Position numbers and translations under genes: made by a program | Shown: positions 7,708-15,100 of the stretch, in pieces | How positions within the stretch are numbered: the first letter of the stretch is position 1 | How the letters are laid out: every line of letters begins with the position of its first letter | NCBI GenBank assembly: GCA_017618935.1 | Contig: JAFZTG010000201.1 | Location: 1 to 21,419 of the forward strand | DNA length: 21,419 nt | Origin: Bacteroidales bacterium | Lineage (GTDB): Bacteria; Bacteroidota; Bacteroidia; Bacteroidales; UBA1715 | Reading direction: 5' to 3' | The notes under the pieces: model-generated | Told to the model about the DNA's origin: nothing | The model's database searches: none | The model's input: the letters and a program-made list of their open reading frames with translations, nothing else

Positions 7708-8391
7708 ATGAAAAATACCATTAAACAATGGGCTGAAGAAGACCGCCCACGAGAAAAAATGCTCCAAAAGGGCTGTTCTGCCCTTACCGAGACGGAATTG
7801 CTCGCTATCATAATCGGTAGTGGGACGAAAGACGAATCTGCCGTAGATCTGGCAAAGAAAGTATTGGCTTCTGCCAACAACAATCTCAATGAATTGGGAA
7901 AATTCACCATCAACGATTTTAAGAAAATCAAGGGCATCGGTCAAGTGAAAGCCATTACCCTACAAGCCATGTTTGAACTTGGCAAACGAAGAACGGTTGC
8001 CGAGGTGCGTAAAAACAACAGCATTTGTTCAAGCAAGGAAATCTTTTTGTATATGCAACCCAAGATTGGCGACTTGCGACACGAAGAGTTCTGGGTAATC
8101 TACCTTAACAACAGTCATGCTATTCTCGGAGCGAAAATGATTAGTTCCGGAAGTGTTACCAACACCCTGGTTGACACGAAAATCATTGCTTCGCACGCAA
8201 TCTCATTTATGGCGACAGGCGTTATCCTATGCCACAATCATCCTTCGGGAAATTGCCGACCAAGTCATGAAGACAAAAAAATCACATTAAAAGTGATTGA
8301 AGCGATGAAATTACTTGATTGCGAACTAATCGACCACGTGATTGTTTCGGGGAACAATTATTATAGTTTTATAGATGACGGCTTGTTGTGA
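7708..8391 (+). CDS. radC: RadC family JAB-domain protein (DUF2466/UPF0758)
   Basis: The 227-residue protein has the standard RadC layout. The N-terminus reads IKQWAEEDRPREKMLQKG, LTETELLAIIIGSGT, followed by a helix-hairpin-helix DNA-binding element (FKKIKGIGQVKA, residues 71-82). The C-terminal JAB/MPN domain has a complete metal-site pattern HNHPSG (176-181) with Asp189, and an acidic pair at 126-127 (HEEFWV). The old DNA-repair assignment of RadC is disputed, and the real activity of the family is not settled; a zinc-dependent hydrolase fold is what the motifs show. It is preceded by a terminator and stands alone on its strand. The last 31 bases overlap the end of the convergent minus-strand gene. 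Confidence 0.93.
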   Translation: MKNTIKQWAEEDRPREKMLQKGCSALTETELLAIIIGSGTKDESAVDLAKKVLASANNNLNELGKFTINDFKKIKGIGQVKAITLQAMFELGKRRTVAEVRKNNSICSSKEIFLYMQPKIGDLRHEEFWVIYLNNSHAILGAKMISSGSVTNTLVDTKIIASHAISFMATGVILCHNHPSGNCRPSHEDKKITLKVIEAMKLLDCELIDHVIVSGNNYYSFIDDGLL

Positions 8392-9479
8392 AATCGAAGA
8401 AACAACGCCTTACCCTTCGTGGTAGCACAAAAAATAGTGCCATCGTCAAGAATGATAGGAGAAGAGAAAATCTTTCCTCCTACGTAGACTTTTTCAATGA
8501 TTTGTCCAATACTATTGATGATGTACAAATGTTTGTCGTACGACCCCACTACCGCAAAGTCATCAAATATGGCTGCCGAAGAAACGACTCGCTTTTCGGT
8601 AGGAATTGCCGCAATCTGCTCGCCATTTCCAGAAATGATATAGATATGTTTATCGAACGAGCCACATACAATGTTTCCGTTGGCAAATTGTTGGGGTGAA
8701 GCATGGATACGTCCATCCGTCTTGAATTGCCACAAAAGTCGTCCCGAAGACGTCACGGAATACAGATTTTTGTCGTATGAGCCAAACACAACGACAGAAT
8801 CGTTCTGAACCATTGCCTTGGAGTGCATAATCCATCCGTCGGTCTTGAATTGAGATACCTCTTTCCCATTTTTGTCAAAAAAATGCATCGTCTTGTCATT
8901 CCCACCAATGCACAACAAACCGTCGTTCAAAGCTGTCGGGCTGCCGTGGGTAAGATGTTTTATTCGTACAAAAAGTACACTGTCAATCTGCATATTATAG
9001 TATTTCAGCCCTTTGCCAAGACCGAATGCAATCCAGTCGGGGTTGAGTTGCACAGGATTTGTGTAGATTCGTCCGCCCTGACGTTTTTTCATATATAATT
9101 CACCATCAGGTTTGAAAAAATACATATTTCCGTCATATGAGCCAATTGAGACCAAGGAATCGAATACAACTTCAGGGGTTGCATGAATCCACGCTTTTGC
9201 CCTATATACGTTAAGAATTGTTTCATCAGTGTGGACGGGCAAGTTTTTACGGTGTTCGGTCTGAATGGTGTCGTTCGTCGTCAGGAAATATATGGATTTC
9301 TTGTGCGTGCCTACTACCAAGGTATTGTCAGCTATTTTTACAGGCGTGGAATACACCGCCCCTTTCAGCTGAATGGACGAAAGTTGGTAGCGGTCGGTAT
9401 TGCGTACGGAAACAGCCCCTTCGTGAGTTGCACACGAAGCAAAAAGCCACAAACAAATAATAAATATCGTTTTCTTCAT
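8361..9479 (-). CDS. Lipoprotein with eight-bladed PQQ-type beta-propeller
   Basis: The 372-residue product has a lipoprotein signal (LFASC, Cys16). The rest is made of repeating strands of the pattern V-x-G-S-Y-D-K-x-L-Y-x-I. I count eight: GTHKKSIYFL, GSYDGNMYFF, GLGKGLKYYN, GGNDKTMHFF, GSYDKNLYSV, GSFDKHIYII, GSYDKHLYII and a final ATTKGKALFLRF. This agrees with an eight-bladed propeller of the PQQ/BamB-like type. The usual PQQ ligand residues and a dehydrogenase domain are not evident, so a scaffold or binding role in the periplasm is more likely than an enzyme. It could be a BamB analogue, but that is a guess. It is the last gene of a minus-strand operon, five bases after the DUF1573 gene. 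Its 3' end overlaps radC. Confidence 0.8.
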   Translation of the reverse strand: MKKTIFIICLWLFASCATHEGAVSVRNTDRYQLSSIQLKGAVYSTPVKIADNTLVVGTHKKSIYFLTTNDTIQTEHRKNLPVHTDETILNVYRAKAWIHATPEVVFDSLVSIGSYDGNMYFFKPDGELYMKKRQGGRIYTNPVQLNPDWIAFGLGKGLKYYNMQIDSVLFVRIKHLTHGSPTALNDGLLCIGGNDKTMHFFDKNGKEVSQFKTDGWIMHSKAMVQNDSVVVFGSYDKNLYSVTSSGRLLWQFKTDGRIHASPQQFANGNIVCGSFDKHIYIISGNGEQIAAIPTEKRVVSSAAIFDDFAVVGSYDKHLYIINSIGQIIEKVYVGGKIFSSPIILDDGTIFCATTKGKALFLRFHNKPSSIKL

Positions 9480-9484
9480 TGCAG

Positions 9485-10573
9485 TTAATCAACTACAACT
9501 CCGTGAATGACAACTCTTGATTCCGTATTCTTCGGGTCGTTAGAAATAATCGTCACCGTTTGACGAACATTTCCGTTTTTGTTTCTCGTATTTAAGGTAA
9601 CGGTAACGTCCCCTTCTTCTCCCTTCGCATACGAAAGTTTCTCCATCGTACCAGCTGTACAACCACAAGAAGTCTTTATCTTACGTATTTCCAAAGTTGA
9701 ATTTCCTTCATTCTTAAAATGAAATTTACATTCTACAGGTTCTCCTTTTCTAATGGTATCAAAACAAAATTCTGTCGTTTCAAAACCTATTTTGGGAGCG
9801 TCTCTCATCTGTTCTTCCGTCATATTAGAGAAATCCTCTGTTATCATTCCAGAAACGGACACATGCATTTTATAGTTTATTCTCTTTCCCTGAAAACCAA
9901 GATATAGTTTGTCATAAATGTTTCCCCATCCCTTGCTACGTTTTGAGTCGTATGAAATTACCATCAAAGAAGATGAATTAGGTTGAATTACTTCTGGATA
10001 CATTTGCACGGTCATATAATTCGGCACACTGGGGAACAACATAGTAACCGCCGTATCTTGCGGATTATATACCACGATTGTGTCAACCACAGTGGCGGGG
10101 TAGAAAATCGTTCCGTAATTAATATTCAACGAGCTCATTCTTACAACGTCAAAGACGCTGGGGTATAGTTGTTCGATAGAGGGGTCAAGGTTCTTGGCAG
10201 TTCCTTTTAATGTTAATGTGATCTTTCCCAACATTTGATCGGTGGTATAAACGTAAACGTATTCCGTAAAAAGTGAATGTAACTTTCTGGGATTAAGTGT
10301 TATGTTTATTGACGAACGATTTCCCGGTTCCAGTACCTTTCTGGTCAGTTCATAGGTAATGTAACGACTTGAAGTTTCAATTTTTGTGATTGTAATAGGT
10401 TCACTACCTCTGTTTGTACACGAAAATAGAGCTTGCGTATTGATGCTATTAGTAGGAATTATCCCATAATTATATTCATCGTTGTTGAACGATAGATATT
10501 GTGCATTCAATTGCATAGAAAGGAACAACACGCAACTAAGGCCTAAAAAATTTCTTAATGTTTTCATAGTCAT
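9485..10573 (-). CDS. Secreted DUF1573 domain protein
   Basis: The 362-residue product carries a signal peptide ending LNA|Q (about residues 1-24), so it is exported. The C-terminal 110 residues are a typical DUF1573 domain (Ig-like beta sandwich): EFCFDTIRKGEPVECKFHFKN, the signature KTSCGCTAG (Cys303, Cys305), and VTIISNDPKN. The N-terminal part (YNYGIIPTNSINTQALFSCTNRGSEPITI) looks like a second, degenerate copy without the CGC pair, with SSRY in its place. A middle region (about 130-240) seems to be another Ig-like unit. DUF1573 proteins are abundant in Bacteroidetes and their function is not known. Start: ATG at 10573 or, equally well, the ATG two codons later at 10567. It lies between the flavoprotein gene (51-base gap) and the propeller lipoprotein (5-base gap), probably one operon. 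Confidence 0.87.
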   Translation of the reverse strand: MTMKTLRNFLGLSCVLFLSMQLNAQYLSFNNDEYNYGIIPTNSINTQALFSCTNRGSEPITITKIETSSRYITYELTRKVLEPGNRSSINITLNPRKLHSLFTEYVYVYTTDQMLGKITLTLKGTAKNLDPSIEQLYPSVFDVVRMSSLNINYGTIFYPATVVDTIVVYNPQDTAVTMLFPSVPNYMTVQMYPEVIQPNSSSLMVISYDSKRSKGWGNIYDKLYLGFQGKRINYKMHVSVSGMITEDFSNMTEEQMRDAPKIGFETTEFCFDTIRKGEPVECKFHFKNEGNSTLEIRKIKTSCGCTAGTMEKLSYAKGEEGDVTVTLNTRNKNGNVRQTVTIISNDPKNTESRVVIHGVVVD

Positions 10574-10624
10574 CTTTTTTATTCTTGCAAAAATATAAGA
10601 TTATTTGTTTAGATGTACCAAAAA

Positions 10625-11770
10625 TTATTCCAAATACCATTTTTTTATACGATCCAGAATTCTGGAATGTTTTCCTAGGAACGCCAACACATCCAATAAC
10701 CACGTATGCTTTGCAATTTTTTGTTGCAAGAAATAACGTGTTTTCATTTCTGACTGCACTCGTTTGCACAACTTTTCGGCATATTCTCGTGTCACAGTCT
10801 TATTACAATCCCCTATCATTATCGCTTTTTCGGCTATTTGAGCTGCAAAATGTCCACTTAACATTGCTGAACCGATTCCACCACCAGAAATAGGGTCAAT
10901 TAAGTTTGCCGAATCCCCACAAATACAATAGTTATCGCCATAGCAATCAAATTCTGTCGTATTATATGGAATCAAGCCACCTTGTAACAAACTGATTTGC
11001 TCTGCATCGGAAAAACGTTGACGTAATGTATCGTCTTGTTGTATCCAGTTGTACATTACATCTTGAATTTTCTCTGGGTATGGCTGTCCTAAATGCCACC
11101 CAAAGCCCACATTTGCCATGCCGTCAGCCAAGGGGAATATCCACAGATAACCTGGGAAAAACTCCTTTTTATAATGTAATTCGATTGTTCCCTCCTGTAA
11201 GTCTTTCACGCCACGATAATACGCACGAATGGCAACACCCATATTGTTTCGGGTAAACGATGCTCCTGTTACGGAACGAGCAAGCATGGAAGCCGCCCCC
11301 GAACAAATAAGCACCATTTTAGCGTGATATGTCACATTGTTTTCTGCCGTAAGCACAAAACCATCCGAATCTCGTTGCAACGAAGAAATAGTCGTATTTT
11401 GAAAAATTGACAGATTTTGACAATCCCGTTTCACCAACGAAAACAAGAAATTATCAAAATCATATCGCTTACAAGCATAGCCAAAGTTCTTAAAATCAAC
11501 GATATACGAATTGTTTTTATAGACAATTCTTGTGTTTCTTATTTTTTGATATTTCTGCGTTGACAAGAATTCTTCAAGGTACTGTGGATTTATCGCCCGT
11601 AACGTGTTGGTACTGCGATCACAAATCCCGTCGCCACATATTTTTTGACGGGGGAACTCGTTTTTCTCAAACAAAGCCACCTTGAGTTGAGATTTTTGTA
11701 ACGTCAACGCGGCAGAACATCCCGCTGGTCCTGCTCCTATAATGGCTATATCATAATGTCGTTCTGTCAT
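10625..11770 (-). CDS. FAD-dependent oxidoreductase, geranylgeranyl reductase family
   Basis: The 381-residue flavoprotein starts with a Rossmann motif, DIAIIGAGPAGCSAA (GxGxxG at residues 12-17). It has the PRQKICGDGI segment (40-49) typical of the geranylgeranyl reductase family and, in the C-terminal half, WIFPLADGMANVGFG and the FAD-binding GDSANLIDPISGGGIG (about 283-298). Family members reduce double bonds of isoprenoid chains in chlorophyll, archaeal lipids or menaquinone; the substrate here cannot be read from the sequence. Menaquinone or another polyprenyl chain would be plausible in a Bacteroidetes. I choose the ATG at 11770; the frame extends to a TTG at 11788, but the extra residues (MRRYKI) are not part of the domain. 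A near-consensus -7 box (TATCTTTA on the minus strand, 11827-11834) lies upstream without a clear -33. First gene of a three-gene minus-strand operon. Confidence 0.88.
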   Translation of the reverse strand: MTERHYDIAIIGAGPAGCSAALTLQKSQLKVALFEKNEFPRQKICGDGICDRSTNTLRAINPQYLEEFLSTQKYQKIRNTRIVYKNNSYIVDFKNFGYACKRYDFDNFLFSLVKRDCQNLSIFQNTTISSLQRDSDGFVLTAENNVTYHAKMVLICSGAASMLARSVTGASFTRNNMGVAIRAYYRGVKDLQEGTIELHYKKEFFPGYLWIFPLADGMANVGFGWHLGQPYPEKIQDVMYNWIQQDDTLRQRFSDAEQISLLQGGLIPYNTTEFDCYGDNYCICGDSANLIDPISGGGIGSAMLSGHFAAQIAEKAIMIGDCNKTVTREYAEKLCKRVQSEMKTRYFLQQKIAKHTWLLDVLAFLGKHSRILDRIKKWYLE

Positions 11771-11883
11771 AATCTTATACCGACGCAATTCTCAACTTTT
11801 TGTATCTGTTCTTATTTAATTTTTAGTAAAGATATGAAAAATATCGAATGAACTTTTGAATTTTAATTTTTTATTGTGCAACC

Positions 11884-11932
11884 TCGTCATCTCGAACGAA
11901 GCGAAGCGTAGTGAGAGATCTCTTCAAATCTC
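11884..11932. repeat. Dispersed extragenic repeat, CGTCATCTCGA...GAGATCT type
   Basis: The segment begins CGTCATCTCGAACGAAGCG and contains the palindrome AGAGATCTCT at 11914-11923. TCTC and GAGA flank a GAAGCGAAGCG core, so it can fold on itself. Elements of the form GTCAT-C-TCGA-GCGAAGCGA-AGATCT are known as scattered extragenic repeats in several bacterial groups. Only one copy is visible here, so its dispersed nature is inferred from memory of such elements. Confidence 0.5.
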
Positions 11933-11952
11933 CGTTCTGCCCACCAATAGTG

Positions 11953-11960
11953 TATTTTTG
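11953..11960 (+). promoter_or_regulatory. Candidate -7 element upstream of the giant gene
   Basis: TATTTTTG matches the Bacteroidetes -7 consensus exactly, but no TTTG is found at the expected distance upstream (CTCC lies there). If used, it would give a leader of about 140 bases that includes the 12043-12070 hairpin. Such a box can occur by chance in AT-rich DNA. Confidence 0.3.
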
Positions 11961-12042
11961 ACACTTTGTCTTCGGTAAAAAACCACACTATTTCCATACG
12001 TTTTTCCATAAAAATTTTTACCTTGCACCCCAAATTTTTTAT

Positions 12043-12070
12043 GTAGGGACGTGGCGCACCGCGTCCCTAC
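12043..12070. repeat. Inverted repeat GTAGGGACG / CGTCCCTAC (REP-like)
   Basis: A perfect 9-bp inverted repeat (12043-12051 and 12062-12070) surrounds a GC-rich 10-base loop, TGGCGCACCG. It stands out from the AT-rich surroundings and resembles short palindromic repeats (GTAGGGACGC...GCGTCCCTAC) found scattered in many bacterial genomes. It lies 36 bases before the ATG of the giant gene, so it would form a hairpin in the 5' leader. No T-run follows it, so it is not a classical terminator. Confidence 0.65.
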
Positions 12071-12105
12071 GAAATAGATAATAACGAATTGAAAAACATA
12101 AGGTT

Positions 12106-15100
12106 ATGAATACTTCTATAAAAAAAATAATATCGTGTGTTGCAGCGATAGCGTGTTTGTGTGTTAATGCTTCGGCTCAAACGAAAATCACATCATCCAA
12201 CTATTCCAATTTTGGCATTCTTGATGAAGATTATTCTCAGTATATTGGTTACTATGCTATTACAAGTAGTGCTGACTTGAAAGGGTTTGCCAACTTGGTG
12301 AACGGAGGTTCCAATACTATCAATGGCGTTGTGACAACCAACATTAATGTTGCCGTTGCCGATTTTACTCCTATTGGTACTTCTACATATCCGTTTAGAG
12401 GAACATTTGAAAGATATTCTGGTACGATACAAATTTCTGCCTCGTCGGAAACGAATACCACTTCGCGGTCGTATCAAGGTTTGTTTGGTTACAACAGTGG
12501 AACAATAAAATCAGTTCAGCTTGCTTTGGATAAAGTTACAATTTATGGTACTCAGTACGTCGGCGGTATTGCTGGCTATAATACGGGAACTATTACAGGG
12601 TGTTCAGTTAAACTAAAAAATAATTCAACGGGTGGAATAAAAGGGACTTCTACCACCACATACGCTGGTGGTATTGCTGGCTACAATACAGGAACAATTG
12701 GCGATGCCACAAAATGTACAAATAATGTTTCTGTAATAGGAGTAAGTGTTGTCGGGGGTATTGCTGGGTACAATTCGGGAACTGTATGGGGACAAAATAA
12801 TGGTGATGTTACTGGTACTGGTTCTTCTTATGTAGGCGGAATTGTCGCTAATAACGTGGGAACGGTAAAATCTTCTACTAACAACGGAAATGTTACAGGA
12901 GCTGGATATTATGTTGGTGGCATATGCGGAGAAAACAATGGTGCTTCTACTGTAATTGACGGATGTACCAACAATGGTACAATCGTTGGCTCTTCGTATA
13001 AAGTTGGTGGCATCTGTGGACAAAATTATAGAGGTACTATCAAGACCTCTGCGAAAAATACAGGTCCAGTAAAGGGCTCTTATTATGTTGGTGGTGTGTG
13101 TGGATACAATAGTGGAAGTCTTACTAGGGGAACTTCTGCTGCCGATATTCTTATCGAAGCAACGGCTGCTAATAGTTATGTTGGCGGTATTTGCGGCTAT
13201 AATTATGGAAAAATGGTAGCTGCCACTCGACAATCAAGCAATTCAAATGTAAAAGGTGTTACCTATGTGGGGGGCGTGGTTGGTTATAATGCGAGCGACA
13301 CGGTAGAACTTTTTAGTGCAGCAAATACAGATGCTACAGTGACTTCAACGGCTTCTTCGGGTTATTCTTATTGTGGAGGTGTGGCTGGATACAATGCAGG
13401 AACGTTGACTACTGTTTATAATGCAGCTACTGTTACTGGTGCTGCAAACTGCGTGGGGGGAATTGCTGGTTATAATAGTGAAAATGGTGTTATAGCCAGT
13501 AGTATAACGAACTATGCAAACGTGACGGGTTCGCAGTATGTTGGTGGTATTTGTGGTAATAATTTGGGGAAAATCTATGATGGTACGGTTCGATATTATA
13601 GTTCTAGCTACCCTCTGCCTGTGATTACTGCAACAGCGACAGGAAAGGCATACGTTGGAGGTATCAGCGGTAACAATAGTGGCACAATTCGCTTGTCAAA
13701 TCCGTCGGCTACAATTTCGGGATCTATGGTCGTGGGCGGTATTGTTGGACAAAACTCAGGAACGATTTCAAAATGTTACGATAGTGATTACGGAAATTGC
13801 ACGATAACGGCAACTACTTCATCCGATACAGCACGGTGCGGTGGCGTATGCGGTGTAAACCAGAGTACAGGTACTATTGACACTTGTAGCTGCGGAGGAA
13901 CAGTGACAGGAAACCGTTACGTAGGAGGTGTGTGTGGCGACAATGCTGGAACTATTCGTAGTGGTAGTTTTGGATCAACGATTACTTCAAGTTCGGGTTA
14001 TGCAGGAGGTGTTTGCGGTAATAATAGTGGTACGCTTACAAACTGTGTTTCTGGTAGTGGTAGTAGGACGTTAGGTGGTACACGCAGTGGAGGTATCTGC
14101 GGAAACAATACGGGTACCATATCGTATTGTGTATTTGGAGAACAACCCTATGGCTATTATTATCAGGATCCAAGTAGTTTTGGACTTTCATTTAATGGAC
14201 AATACTCGGGTGGTATTTGTGGTTACAACGAGGGAAGCCTTATTGGGTGTCATATGGGCTCAACTACGGTAACGTCAACAACTAACTATTGTGGAGGTAT
14301 TTGTGGTTATAATACCAATATTGTTTCAGAATGCACTGTTGCCTATTCAAATATTTCTGCTACACAATATGTAGGTGGTATTAGTGGATATAATACGGGA
14401 ACAATTTCTAATGGAGCAACAACATTTGGAGCAATTACTGCTTCTGGTTCTTCATCTGTTTATGCTGGCGGTATAGCAGGAAGAAACTATGGAGGTACAG
14501 TTTCGTATTGTTATAGTACAGTTTCTGTAACTCAAACAGGTTCGTCCTCATCATCATACATCGGTGGACTTGTCGGTTCGAACTCAACAGGATCAAAAAT
14601 AGAGTATAGTTATAGTCAGGGTGATGTAACGGCAAAAGGCAATTATTGTGGCGGTCTTACAGGTTATAATGGGGCACAAATAACCAACACCTATGCATAC
14701 GGTGCGGTAAAATCTGTTGGTTATTATGTGGGAGGACTTATAGGACAACAATATAGTGGTACAATTACCAATTCTTATTATTTAGCAGATGTGGCAGCCG
14801 ATGGCAATAATACGGTTCAAAACGGTTGTGGAGCATCTTCTAAAGGTAGTACAGTGGCAGATCCTTCGGGTGTAAATAAAAAATCGTTCTACTCATTTGG
14901 TAGCGGTGAAGTTTGCTACTTGTTGAACGGCTCGGTAAACGGTGGTTCTCCGTGGGGACAAAATATAGCTTTGAATGTTGGAGGGACTCCCGATAAAGCA
15001 CCTATTTTAGAAACGACAAATCTTTTGGTGTATAAGATTACAGGAACAAATATTTCTCTTTATTCAAACGATGCCAATTATGAAATACCAAGCGGAATTG

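Larger units (their letters stand above)
11771..12105. other. Intergenic region between the minus-strand operon and the giant gene
   Basis: This 335-base gap separates two divergent genes. It holds a repeat-like palindromic element (11884-11932), a second inverted repeat (12043-12070) and a perfect -7-type box TATTTTTG at 11953-11960. The stretch 11771-11880 is AT-rich and would contain the promoter of the minus-strand operon. I see no reading frame or RNA gene in it. Confidence 0.7.

Noticed and set aside
10526..10540. Possible lipobox (GLSC) in the DUF1573 protein signal
   Set aside because: The Cys at residue 14 lies in the middle of the hydrophobic core and is followed by VLFL. The cleavage site LNA|Q fits an ordinary signal peptide better.
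11771..11788. TTG start adding MRRYKI to the geranylgeranyl-reductase-family protein
   Set aside because: The ATG at 11770 gives a normal short lead into the Rossmann motif. The added residues have no role in the domain.
12193..13233. Minus-strand reading frames of 94, 69 and 202 residues opposite the giant gene
   Set aside because: They are mirrors of the repetitive plus-strand coding sequence. Their translations are low-complexity Ser/Thr/Ile/Asn strings with no domain, and the plus frame has a signal peptide and clear repeats.
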